A DNA stretch of 64,000 nucleotides, from contig NZ_ATHO01000109.1 of NCBI RefSeq assembly GCF_000445065.1, positions 34,463 through 98,462 of the forward strand, given 5' to 3'. The translations under genes and the position numbers were made by a program. This document shows, in pieces, positions 1-8,334 of the stretch. The stretch comes from Sphingobium quisquiliarum P25. GTDB taxonomy: Bacteria; Pseudomonadota; Alphaproteobacteria; Sphingomonadales; Sphingomonadaceae. Under the pieces are notes generated by a model. That model had not been told where the DNA came from. It searched no databases and was given only the letters and a program-made list of their open reading frames with translations. Each line of letters opens with the position of its first letter. Positions within the stretch are counted from its first letter, which is position 1.

Positions 1-448
1 TTTCCTCGACCGTCAGCAGCGTGTTGCCGCTGACCTGCGCAAGACCTGTCAGCCCCGGACGGACAAGGCCGCGCACGGCGCCCTCTTCCCGCAAGGCATT
101 TATCGTGCTGGGAAGCAAAGGACGCGGCCCGACGAAATCCATGTCGCCCCGCGCGATGTTGATCAGCTCTGGAAGCTCGTCGAGACGAGACCGCCGCAGG
201 AAACGCCCGAAGGCGGTCACCCGCTGTTCGTCGGGCAGGGGCGTGCCGCTGCCATCGGTCAGTTCGCGCATGCTGCGGAATTTGAGCATGACGAACGCAC
301 GCCCGCCCCGGCCGCTGCGAATCTGGCGGAACAGCACCGGCTTGCCCAGATCCGCCCGCACCAGCAACGCGAGCAGGAGCAGGAGCGGCGACAGAAGGAC
401 AAGGCCGGTGATCGCCACCAGAGCGGCGGGGCGCAAGGCGTTCCTCAT
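1..448 (-). CDS. Undecaprenyl-phosphate sugar phosphotransferase (bacterial sugar transferase family), 3' end outside window
   Basis: Transfers a sugar-1-phosphate from a nucleotide sugar to the undecaprenyl phosphate carrier, the priming step of repeat-unit assembly at the inner membrane. About 149 codons are visible. The start ATG at 448-446 overlaps the TGA of the upstream glycosyltransferase (ATGA). Residues ~8-30 are one hydrophobic segment, as in the short PglC/WcaJ-C-terminal type. The family motifs follow in order: FRQIRSGRGG, the KFRSM stretch, RRSRLDELPEL, the GDMDFVGPRP loop and the RPGLTGLAQVSG stretch. The gene runs off the left edge, so its length is unknown. Family assignment is firm from these motifs; the sugar specificity cannot be read. 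Confidence 0.9.
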   Translation of the reverse strand, partial: MRNALRPAALVAITGLVLLSPLLLLLALLVRADLGKPVLFRQIRSGRGGRAFVMLKFRSMRELTDGSGTPLPDEQRVTAFGRFLRRSRLDELPELINIARGDMDFVGPRPLLPSTINALREEGAVRGLVRPGLTGLAQVSGNTLLTVEE

Positions 449-1635
449 GCGGCCTCTGGCGCAAGAGGTGCCGCCGCCGGATCGGGCGCGGGGGCGGCGG
501 ACGGGCGAGGCCCGCTTCGCAACCCCATCGCATCGATCAGCATCGCGTTCACCTTGTCCACGTCATAAATCTCGACAGCGGCGCGCCGCGCGGCCTGGCC
601 CATGGACTCCATCAAGCCGGGGTCGCTCAACAGGCGCTCCATCGCCGCCGCCAGCGCCGCCGCGTCGCGCGGAGGAACGAGCAGGCCGTTGACGCCGGGC
701 CGGACAGGCTCGCGGCATCCGGGCATGTCGGTCGTGATCACGGCGCGACCGGTGGCCAGCGCCTCCAGGATCGTGCGCGGCAGGCCCTCCCGGTAATAGG
801 AGGGCAGGACGAAGACATGGGCGGAAGCAAGGAACGGCCGGACATCGCGGGTTTCGGGCAGCAGCTCGATCAATCCTTCTTCCCGCCATTGCCGCAGGTC
901 GGCGGCGGTATAGCCGGTGGGATTTTCCGTTTCGGGGCGGGTCAGCAGGAGGAACCGCACATCCTTGCGCTTGCGCCGGATGAGGCGCGCGGCCTCCACA
1001 TATTCGCCCACGCCCTTGTCCCGCATCAACCGGCCGACCAGCAGGAAGGTGAAGGGGCCGCCGGGCAAGGGCGCTTGCGCGAAATGGCGCACGTCTATGC
1101 CCGATCCCGGCACCTGCATGACGCGCTGGCCGGGCGTGACGATGCCGTTGGCCAGCATGTCGCCATGATCGTCGCCATTGAAGACGAAGATGCACGCCGC
1201 CCGCCGGACCCCGATGCGGTAGAGGCGCGACACGGCGGCGCGCAGCCAGCGGCGCTGCCGCGCTTCGTCGCTGAAGACATAGCCAAGCCCGCTCATGATC
1301 GCGAAGAAGCGGCGGCGGCCGATCAGCCGCGCCGCCATGCCGCCGTAGATGATCGGCTTTTGCGTGTAGGCGATCACGACATCGGGCCGTTCCGCCCGGA
1401 ACAGGCGCAGATAATGCAGCAGCGTGCGGGCGTCATGCAGCGGATTGGTTCCGGCCCGCGCCATCGGCGTCCGGCGGAAGCGCACGCCCATGTCCGCCAG
1501 CTTCCGCAGCACCTCCGGCTCCTCGTCGGGCGCGCAGGCGACGACATCATGTCCTTCCGCCACCATGCGCGCGATCAGCGCGCCGCGAAAGTTGATGAGC
1601 GACCAGGACAGGCTGGAAAGGATGACGACCTTCAT
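445..1635 (-). CDS. GT4-family glycosyltransferase
   Basis: Cytoplasmic GT-B glycosyltransferase of 396 aa that should add one sugar to the lipid-linked repeat unit. The N-terminal half starts with the FRGALIARMVAEGHDV helix typical of GT4 donor or acceptor domains. The C-terminal half has the LLVGRLMRDKGVGEY strand-turn and the YREGLPRTILEALATGRAVI stretch with the E-x7-E nucleotide-sugar signature. The last ~25 residues are an Ala/Pro-rich tail. It overlaps the following sugar transferase by 4 bases, so the two are translated together. It is divergent from the large operon starting at 2006, with a 370-base gap that must hold both promoters. Confidence 0.88.
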   Translation of the reverse strand: MKVVILSSLSWSLINFRGALIARMVAEGHDVVACAPDEEPEVLRKLADMGVRFRRTPMARAGTNPLHDARTLLHYLRLFRAERPDVVIAYTQKPIIYGGMAARLIGRRRFFAIMSGLGYVFSDEARQRRWLRAAVSRLYRIGVRRAACIFVFNGDDHGDMLANGIVTPGQRVMQVPGSGIDVRHFAQAPLPGGPFTFLLVGRLMRDKGVGEYVEAARLIRRKRKDVRFLLLTRPETENPTGYTAADLRQWREEGLIELLPETRDVRPFLASAHVFVLPSYYREGLPRTILEALATGRAVITTDMPGCREPVRPGVNGLLVPPRDAAALAAAMERLLSDPGLMESMGQAARRAAVEIYDVDKVNAMLIDAMGLRSGPRPSAAPAPDPAAAPLAPEAA

Positions 1636-2005
1636 GCTGCACTGCCCTTTCGTGACGCACGGCCGATGGCGGGCCGCCTGTCGCGGGTATCACAGGCGTC
1701 GCAGGCAGCAGCCTGTGCATCGGTAGATTACTCCTTTGAGGCAGGCCCGCGGCGCGCGCGCGCCCCGCAACCCGCGAAATTGCGCGCCCGGAAGGCGGCG
1801 AATAACCAAAAAGCGCCGCCATCTGCTTCAGGCGGGATGATGTTGGGATAAAGGATAGTGTCTGATCGACCGATTACCGGCGGGCGATGCTTCCGATAGC
1901 TTGGATGCTGACCGGCCGAATGCCGGGCGGCGCCGCGCACCTGCCTTCGATGGCTATCGGCTCCCCCCGCTCCAGGCTGAGACATGATCGCCACGGGAGC
2001 CCGGA
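1636..2005. other. Divergent intergenic region of the polysaccharide locus
   Basis: 370 bases between two divergent transcription units. I see no credible gene. The stretch is GC-rich with a run of alternating CG near 1750-1775, and it should contain the promoters of both units. I could not assign clear -35/-10 boxes. A GGAG at about 1998-2001 serves as the ribosome binding site of the plus-strand gene starting at 2006. Confidence 0.5.
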
Positions 2006-4156
2006 ATGTCGAATGTTGCGTCCACCAGGCAGGATCTGACCGGAGAGGTCCAGCGAGACGTTCGCGCGACGGCTTTGCCCGGGCGGCTGGAGGCGATCGG
2101 GCGCGCCTTTGTCGAAAAAAGCCCCGCCCGCGCCCGCGCGATCCGGCTGGCCACCATCCTGATGGTCGACGCGCTGGTGATGTTCGCCACCTTCCAGCTG
2201 TCGCTGGCCATCCTTTCCAACCTGAAAATGTCGCCGACCATGTACGACCTGCGGTTCGCGGCGGCGTTCGTGGGCATCAATCTGGCGGTGCTGTTCGCCA
2301 TCGGCACCTACCGGCAAAGCTGGCGGTTCGTGTCCGTGCGCGACGCGCTGCGGCTGTCGGCGAGCCTGCTCGTCACGTCCTGGCTCATCTGGATGGTGAC
2401 GGTGGGCCTGATCATCCCGCAGCAGATGTACCGCGTGATGATGACGACATTCCTGACCGTCGACATCCCCATCACCGTCGCCGCGCTGCTGGGCGCCCGC
2501 GTCGCGCGCCGGGCGTTCTTCCAATATCTCCGGTCGGCGCGGCTGCGGCAATCGGCGCAGGCGCGCCGCCGCATCCTGTTGCTGGGCGAGCTGGACTGGG
2601 CCCGCGTGATGGCCGACCTGGTGCCCACCGACGTGCAGTCGGGCCTGGAGATCGTCGGCGTCATATCCTTCGACGGGCGGGACCGGCGGCTCCAGGTCGG
2701 CGGCCTGCCGATCCTGGGATCGCCCGACATGCTGCCGCAGATCGTCGCCGAACTGGACCGCGCGGGCAAAAGGCCGGTCAGCCTGGTGGTGCAGGAAAGC
2801 AGCGAGCGGCTGGACCGTCAGCAAATCCTGCGCATCGCCGCGGCGGCGGAACAGGAAAACCTGACCGTTTCGCGCTTCCGCAATCCGTGGACCGGGCCGC
2901 AACCGGACAAGGGCGACCGGCTTTCGATCGAGAAGATGCCGCTCGCCGAACTGCTGGGCCGTCCCGAAATCACGGTCCAGCACAGCTATCTGGAGCGCGT
3001 CGTCACCGGCGCGCGCATCATGGTGACGGGCGCTGGCGGGACGATCGGCGGAGAACTGGTGCGGCAGCTCGCTTATTACCGCCCGGCGGAGATCGTGCTG
3101 CTCGATCACGCCGAATATAATCTCTACGCCATCGAACTGGAGGCGCGGGAGAAATTCCCCGACGTCCGCTTCCATGCCGAGCTTTGCTCCATCCGCCAGC
3201 GCGCGGCGCTGTGGCAAGTGTTCGAGCGGCGGCGGCCCGAAATCGTCTTCCACGCCGCCGCGCTCAAGCATGTGCCGATGGTGGAGGCGAATCCCTGCGC
3301 GGGCGTGCATACCAACGTGCTGGGGACCCGCAACGTCGCCGACGCGGTGTGCGAGTTCGAGGCGCGCGCCATGATCCAGGTGTCGACCGACAAGGCGGTC
3401 AACCCCGTCGGCCTGATGGGCGCGACCAAGCGGCTGGGCGAACTTTATTGCCAGGCGCTGGACCTGATCGGCAGCTGCGATCCCGACAGCCCCCGTTTCC
3501 TGACGGTGCGGTTCGGCAATGTGCTGGGGTCCAGCGGGTCGCTGATCCCGCTGTTCCAGCACCAGATCGCCGCGGGCAAGCCGCTGACCGTCACCCATCC
3601 CGACATCGAACGCTTTTTCATGACGGTGCAGGAAGCCGTGCTGCTGATCCTGCAAAGCAGCGCCCGCGCGCTGGAAACCGATTCGGAGCGCGGCACCATC
3701 TTCGTGCTCGACATGGGCAAGCCGGTGAAGATCGTGGAGATCGCCCGCCGGGTGATCCGCATGGCGGGCCTTCGCCCCGACATCGACGTGCCGATCAAGT
3801 TCATCGGCCTGCGTCCCGGCGAAAAGCTGTTCGAGGAACTGTTCGACACGTCGGAGGACAAGATCGAAAGCGCCATTCCCGGCATTTTCGAAGCGATGCC
3901 GTCCCCGATCCCGCTGGAGATGCTGGTGGAGGGCTTCGGCCAGCTCGCCCGGCTGATCGCGGCGGGGGATTCGCGGGAACTGATGCGCCTGACCCATGAG
4001 ATGGTGGCGGCGTCCGCAAGCTCGCGCTGGGCGGAGATATTGCGCCGCCTGGCCGCCGAAAGCCAGGACACGGTGTTCATGATGCCGCCGCGCGGGCCGG
4101 AACCCGCCCCGGCGCTGCCGGTATCGCCGCCGTCCATGCCGCGCGACGTCGCCTGA
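2006..4156 (+). CDS. Membrane-anchored nucleotide-sugar 4,6-dehydratase (FlaA1/CapD/WbpM/PglF family)
   Basis: Predicted to convert UDP-GlcNAc (or a related UDP-sugar) to its 4-keto-6-deoxy form, the first step toward amino-deoxy sugars. The 716-aa length fits the long membrane form. Residues ~46-170 hold four hydrophobic segments, followed by a degenerate Rossmann region (~185-290). The catalytic SDR domain begins with TGAGGTIGGE at 341-350. STDKAVNP lies at 460-467, and the usual SDR Tyr-x3-Lys is M471-x3-K475, the Met-for-Tyr replacement characteristic of this family. The C-terminus is a Pro/Ala-rich tail. It heads the plus-strand operon and is followed after 19 bases by a DegT aminotransferase, which would use its product. 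Exact substrate is inferred, not visible. Confidence 0.93.
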   Translation: MSNVASTRQDLTGEVQRDVRATALPGRLEAIGRAFVEKSPARARAIRLATILMVDALVMFATFQLSLAILSNLKMSPTMYDLRFAAAFVGINLAVLFAIGTYRQSWRFVSVRDALRLSASLLVTSWLIWMVTVGLIIPQQMYRVMMTTFLTVDIPITVAALLGARVARRAFFQYLRSARLRQSAQARRRILLLGELDWARVMADLVPTDVQSGLEIVGVISFDGRDRRLQVGGLPILGSPDMLPQIVAELDRAGKRPVSLVVQESSERLDRQQILRIAAAAEQENLTVSRFRNPWTGPQPDKGDRLSIEKMPLAELLGRPEITVQHSYLERVVTGARIMVTGAGGTIGGELVRQLAYYRPAEIVLLDHAEYNLYAIELEAREKFPDVRFHAELCSIRQRAALWQVFERRRPEIVFHAAALKHVPMVEANPCAGVHTNVLGTRNVADAVCEFEARAMIQVSTDKAVNPVGLMGATKRLGELYCQALDLIGSCDPDSPRFLTVRFGNVLGSSGSLIPLFQHQIAAGKPLTVTHPDIERFFMTVQEAVLLILQSSARALETDSERGTIFVLDMGKPVKIVEIARRVIRMAGLRPDIDVPIKFIGLRPGEKLFEELFDTSEDKIESAIPGIFEAMPSPIPLEMLVEGFGQLARLIAAGDSRELMRLTHEMVAASASSRWAEILRRLAAESQDTVFMMPPRGPEPAPALPVSPPSMPRDVA

Positions 4157-4175
4157 CCTCACCGGGGAGCCAGAT

Positions 4176-5420
4176 ATGATCCAAGCCGCCGCCGCTTCGC
4201 TTGCCAGCGTCCAGGCGTCATCCGCGGGGGACAGGCGAAGCCCGCTCGACAATCCCCAACTGCGCTGGCCGCAGCATGAACCTGACGAGATCGCCGCCGT
4301 CGTCCGCCTGCTGGAGGCCGGGCGCGTCAATTCGATGATGCATGGCGAGCAGACCCGCCAGTTCGAAGCGGAGTTCGCCGCCTTTTGCGGGATGCCGCAC
4401 GGCATTGCGGTGTCGAACGGCACGGTCGCGCTGGAACTGGCGCTCCGCGCGCTGGGGATAGGGCCGGGCGACGAGGTGATCGTTCCCTGCCGCAGCTTCT
4501 TCGCCACCGCCGCCTGCGTCGTCGCGGTGGGGGCAGCGCCGGTATTCGCGGACATCGACCCGGTGAGCAACGGCATCGACCCGCAGTCCGCCCGCAGGAT
4601 GATCAGCCCGCGGACGGCGGCCATGATCTGCGTCCATCTGGGCGGCTGGCCGTGCGACATGCTGGCCTTGCGCGCGCTGGCCGATGAGGAAGGATTGTGG
4701 CTGGTCGAGGATTGCGCGCAGGCGCATGGGGCCAGCCTGCACGGCCGCATGGCGGGGTCCTGGGGCGACGCCGCCGCCTTTTCCTTCTGCACCGACAAGA
4801 TCATGTCGACCGGCGGCGAAGGCGGCATGCTGCTGCTGCGCGAGGAGGCGCATTGGAAGCGCGCCTGGGCCTATAAGGACCATGGCAAGAACCCGGACAA
4901 ATTCTTCAGCCCGCCCGCCGAAAGCGGCTTCCGCTATCTGCACGACAGTTTCGGCACCAATTGGCGGATGACCGAGATGCAGGCGGCGATCGGCCGGGCG
5001 CAACTGGCCAAGCTGTCCGGCTGGGTCGCGCGGCGGCGGCGCAATGCGGCGGCGCTGAGCGGATATCTGGCGGGCGAGCCGGGCGTCCATGTTCCGCCCA
5101 TTCCCGATCATGTGGGCCATGCCTTCTACCGGCTTTATGCGGCGATCGATCCCGAACGGCTGGGCAAGGCCGGATCGACTGTGGCCGTCATCGACAGCAT
5201 GTGCCGCATGGGCATGCCGGTGGGCAGCGGTTCATGCGCCGATATGTCGAAGGAGGCGGCATTCGCCGATGCGCCGCCTCGCCGCGACGGCGATCTGGCC
5301 GCCGCGCAGGAAGCGGGACGGCGCAGCATAGCCTTTCCCGTCGATCATCTGCTCGACGAAGAGGATATGCGGCGCATGGCGCAATGCCTGAGCGCCGCGC
5401 TGGCCGGACTGGAATCCTGA
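4176..5420 (+). CDS. DegT/DnrJ/EryC1/StrS PLP-dependent sugar aminotransferase
   Basis: Transfers an amino group to a keto-sugar nucleotide, most likely the 4-keto product of the preceding dehydratase, giving a UDP-4-amino-6-deoxy sugar. It is 414 aa, the usual size. Visible family features: the SNGTVALELAL cofactor-phosphate loop (80-90), VEDCAQAHGA with the PLP-stacking and Asp region (~177-186), the Schiff-base lysine K208 in the FCTDKIMSTGGEGGM stretch, and the DSFGTNWRMTEMQAAIG dimer loop near 265. The ATG is preceded by GGGGAG. Pairing of this enzyme with a FlaA1-type dehydratase is the PglF/PglE arrangement known for bacillosamine-type sugars. Confidence 0.93.
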   Translation: MIQAAAASLASVQASSAGDRRSPLDNPQLRWPQHEPDEIAAVVRLLEAGRVNSMMHGEQTRQFEAEFAAFCGMPHGIAVSNGTVALELALRALGIGPGDEVIVPCRSFFATAACVVAVGAAPVFADIDPVSNGIDPQSARRMISPRTAAMICVHLGGWPCDMLALRALADEEGLWLVEDCAQAHGASLHGRMAGSWGDAAAFSFCTDKIMSTGGEGGMLLLREEAHWKRAWAYKDHGKNPDKFFSPPAESGFRYLHDSFGTNWRMTEMQAAIGRAQLAKLSGWVARRRRNAAALSGYLAGEPGVHVPPIPDHVGHAFYRLYAAIDPERLGKAGSTVAVIDSMCRMGMPVGSGSCADMSKEAAFADAPPRRDGDLAAAQEAGRRSIAFPVDHLLDEEDMRRMAQCLSAALAGLES

Positions 5421-5440
5421 AAGGAGGGCGCAAGAGACCC

Positions 5441-6283
5441 ATGATCAATCATCGCCTGCCCCAATTCATCATCATCGGCGCGGTCAAGGGCGCCACGACC
5501 TGGATTCACAACCAGTTGCGGGACAATCCGGCGGTGTACCTGCCCGCGCCCGAACCGCATTTCTTCAGCCAGGAATATGATCGCGGGATCGATCATTACC
5601 GCCGCTTCTTCGACGGCGCGGCGGCCGGGCAGATGCTGGGGGAAAAGTCCGCCGACTATCTCGCCCATCCGCTGGCGGCCGCGCGCATGGCCCCCTTGCT
5701 GCCGCAGGCGAGGCTGGTGGTGCAATTGCGCAATCCGGTGGAGCGGGCCTATTCCGACTATAAGATGCTGTTCCGGCGCGGGACCGTGACGCAGGGGCCG
5801 GAGGCCTATCTGGACGGGCGGGCCAACGATCAGCCGCGCTTCCTGGAGGACGGTCTGTATGCCCGGCACCTGCGGCGCTGGCTCGACCATTTCAGCGCGG
5901 CCCAGATCAAGGTCATCCTGTTCGAGGATGTGAAGAGGTCGCCTGAGGCGACGGTCGCGACCGTCAGCGCCCATATCGGCGCGCCCTGCCATTATTCCAG
6001 TGAGGTAGGCGCCAGCCCCCGCAACGACAGCAGCGAACGGTTCCTGCCCCTGCCCGTCCGCACCGCGCTGGCTCCGCTGAAGGATGCGGCGAGGCCACTG
6101 CGCGGCAACGCCATGTTCGAGAAGGTGCGCGGCCTGTTTGCCCGGCAGATCCAATATCCGCCGCTGCCAGAGGCCCTGCGCGCGCGCATGATGGATTATT
6201 ATGCGCGCGATATCGAGGATCTGGAGAAGCTGATCGGCCGCGACCTTAGCCATTGGAGACAAAGCTCCCGCCTGGCGGCATAA
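5441..6283 (+). CDS. PAPS-dependent sulfotransferase
   Basis: Predicted to transfer sulfate from 3'-phosphoadenosine-5'-phosphosulfate to a hydroxyl group, here probably on the exopolysaccharide or its lipid-linked precursor. The 280-aa protein opens with the 5'-phosphosulfate loop GAVKGATT (13-20, Lys16). The 3'-phosphate motif LRNPVERAYSDY follows at ~96-107. The start ATG at 5441 was chosen because a perfect AAGGAGG lies at 5421-5427; the reading frame is open further upstream but that part is antisense or frame shadow of the aminotransferase gene. It follows that gene by 20 bases. The acceptor cannot be read from sequence, and no PAPS-synthesis genes are in the window. Confidence 0.87.
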   Translation: MINHRLPQFIIIGAVKGATTWIHNQLRDNPAVYLPAPEPHFFSQEYDRGIDHYRRFFDGAAAGQMLGEKSADYLAHPLAAARMAPLLPQARLVVQLRNPVERAYSDYKMLFRRGTVTQGPEAYLDGRANDQPRFLEDGLYARHLRRWLDHFSAAQIKVILFEDVKRSPEATVATVSAHIGAPCHYSSEVGASPRNDSSERFLPLPVRTALAPLKDAARPLRGNAMFEKVRGLFARQIQYPPLPEALRARMMDYYARDIEDLEKLIGRDLSHWRQSSRLAA

Positions 6284-6407
6284 AAGGAAGCATCCCAAAA
6301 GCGCTGGCGCGCTGTCCCCTTTTCGCCTGCGTCCGATACGGAATCGTTCAACCACGCGATGCCCGAACCGCTTAAACTGAAGCCCGGTCAGTTGAGAGGG
6401 GAAGCAG

Positions 6408-6983
6408 ATGAACAAGCGGTTCACCCATAGTCTGTGCCTGGGCATGTTCGTTCTGACGGCGGCCTGTTCCAGCGGTCTTTCCAACCTGTCGAGCCTGCCC
6501 CCAGCGCCGACCGTCGCCTATCGCCTGGGCGCGGGTGACGAGATCCGGGTTTCCATCCCCGGCCTGACGCCCGCAGGGACGAGCGAGGCGAGCTATGTGA
6601 TCAACGATCGCGGCCAGATCGCCCTTCCGGTGCTGGGCGACGTTCCCGCCAGCGGCAAGACGGTGCCCGAACTCCAGGCCAGCATCGCGCAGCAACTGAC
6701 CCAGCGCCAGTTGCTGAACACGCCCACGGTCAGCGTCCAGCCGGTCAAGCTGCGCCCCTTCTACGTGCTGGGCGAGGTCAAGAGCCCCGGCGAATATCAG
6801 TATCGCGCGGGCATGTCGGTGCTGGCGGCGGTATCGGCGGCGGGCGGCTACACCTTCCGCGCGCAGCAGGGGGATGTGGGCATCACCCGCATGGTGGAAG
6901 GCAGGCAGATCGAAGGCCGCGCCAGCGAACGCGACATGATCCAGCCGGGCGACACGATCCGCATCTATGAGAAGTGGTTCTGA
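6408..6983 (+). CDS. Outer-membrane polysaccharide export lipoprotein, short GumB/OPX type
   Basis: Periplasmic to outer-membrane component of a Wzx/Wzy-type export system. The 191-aa protein has a lipoprotein signal with Cys20 (VLTAAC). A Poly_export domain follows (YRLGAGDEIRVSIPG, ~43-57) and then one SLBB domain (FYVLGEVKSPGEYQYRAG, ~117-134). It lacks the long C-terminal region that forms the helical barrel in E. coli Wza (about 380 aa), so it belongs to the short GumB-like class common in sphingomonads. A 124-base gap before it may contain an internal promoter. It is coupled to the next gene through TGATG. Confidence 0.92.
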   Translation: MNKRFTHSLCLGMFVLTAACSSGLSNLSSLPPAPTVAYRLGAGDEIRVSIPGLTPAGTSEASYVINDRGQIALPVLGDVPASGKTVPELQASIAQQLTQRQLLNTPTVSVQPVKLRPFYVLGEVKSPGEYQYRAGMSVLAAVSAAGGYTFRAQQGDVGITRMVEGRQIEGRASERDMIQPGDTIRIYEKWF

Positions 6984-8215
6984 TGAAAGCCCGCTCCACG
7001 GCGCGGGCCGCCATCGCCATCGCAGTCGCGGGGGGCCTTCCCGCCGTTGCCGCACATGCGCAGGATCTGCGATCCGGCAAGACCTTCCTGGACGTTCCCG
7101 AAGCGGTGTTCGTGCCCACGCCGCTGCGGCTGGGCAGCGCCACCGCCACGATCGGCATCGACGGCAAGCTGGAATATGACAGCAACATCTATGCGCAACC
7201 GTCCGGCGAGAAGGACGATTTCAAGCTGCTGGTGAGTCCCTATGTCGAAGTGGTGAAGCCCGGCAGCAGGTTGCAGCTTTCCGCGCGGGCGGCGGGCAGC
7301 GTCCGCCGCTACTTCAAATATGAGCGCGAAAATGCCGAGGCGGGAGAAGTCGCGCTGGGCGCGGTCTGGACACCGTCCGCCGCCGACAAGCTGACGGCGA
7401 ATGCAAGCTGGAGCCACGTCATCGAGGATCGCGGCGAACCCGAAGGACGGACGGTGACATCCATCGGCCCGCGCAAGCTCAACGTGCTGGACGGCGACCT
7501 GTCCTACAGCCGCCAGGGTGCCCGGCTGGGCTTCATGGTGCGGGGGAGCGCCAGCCGTTTCCGCTATACCAGCGATTTCGACGAGGATCGCGACATCGAC
7601 AATTACGCCCTTCTGGGCCGGGTGCTGGTGCGCGCCGCGCCGCTGCTGAACGGTTTTGTCGAAGGGTTCGTGTCGAAGCGCGACTACCGGATCACGCCGC
7701 CGGGCTTCCCCAATCGCGATTCGACCACCTATGGGGGCCGCGTCGGCGTCTCCATCGATCCGGGGGGCACGGTGCGCGGGGAAGCGGCGGTCGGCCTGTA
7801 TCACTTCAATCCCAAGGACCCGCTGATCGAAGCGCGCACCCGCCTGTCGGCGCAGGCGAGCCTCACTTATTCCCCGCAACCGCGCACGGCGATCACGCTC
7901 GACGGATTCATCGGCAATGTCGCGACCTACCGCACCGGAGCGCAATCGCGCGAGGACATGCGGTTCCGCCTGGGCGTGCAGCAGGAAATCCGCCACAACC
8001 TGCGCGGCGAAGCCGGGCTGGTCTACCGCCGCAGCAAATTCTTCGGCGCGGGCGACGTCCAGAAAATCTACGGCGTCACCGGCGATCTGGAATATTCGCT
8101 CAACCGCCGCGTCGCGATCGGCGCGGACGTGCGCTATTCCAAACGCACCAGCAGCGACCCGTTCGACGAGTTCGAACGGGTCCGCGCGGGCCTGACGCTG
8201 CGTCTCCATTATTGA
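6983..8215 (+). CDS. Outer-membrane beta-barrel protein of the export locus
   Basis: 410-aa secreted protein. I chose the ATG at 6983, which shares bases with the TGA of the export lipoprotein gene (TGATG), rather than an upstream ATG. Residues 1-26 are a cleavable signal peptide ending AAHAQ. The remainder alternates short polar turns and amphipathic strands (for example KLEYDSNIYAQPSG, DLEYSLNRRVAIGADVRYS), and the chain ends in an aromatic LRLHY, the usual barrel C-terminal signature. Proteins of this kind (putative beta-barrel porin 2) often sit beside GumB/GumC genes in sphingomonads. Because the neighbouring exporter is short, this barrel may provide the outer-membrane pore; that is inference. 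Confidence 0.83.
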   Translation: MKARSTARAAIAIAVAGGLPAVAAHAQDLRSGKTFLDVPEAVFVPTPLRLGSATATIGIDGKLEYDSNIYAQPSGEKDDFKLLVSPYVEVVKPGSRLQLSARAAGSVRRYFKYERENAEAGEVALGAVWTPSAADKLTANASWSHVIEDRGEPEGRTVTSIGPRKLNVLDGDLSYSRQGARLGFMVRGSASRFRYTSDFDEDRDIDNYALLGRVLVRAAPLLNGFVEGFVSKRDYRITPPGFPNRDSTTYGGRVGVSIDPGGTVRGEAAVGLYHFNPKDPLIEARTRLSAQASLTYSPQPRTAITLDGFIGNVATYRTGAQSREDMRFRLGVQQEIRHNLRGEAGLVYRRSKFFGAGDVQKIYGVTGDLEYSLNRRVAIGADVRYSKRTSSDPFDEFERVRAGLTLRLHY

Positions 8216-8334
8216 CCATGGGGTGGCGGCCCTTTCATCCGAAGGGTCGCCGCCTAACCCCTTCGCGCAATGGACTTGACCGCGCCCGGCACGGAAACTT
8301 GGCAGCGACATCATGTTGTAAACAGGGATTCTTG

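Noticed and set aside
1874..4828. A very long antisense reading frame (984 codons) across the dehydratase and aminotransferase genes
   Set aside because: High-GC shadow: the opposite strand encodes two proteins with clear catalytic motifs, and the antisense product is a low-complexity His/Arg/Asp-rich chain without any family pattern.
4961..5440. Upstream extension of the sulfotransferase frame
   Set aside because: It lies inside the aminotransferase gene in another frame; a perfect AAGGAGG and the family motif place the start at 5441.
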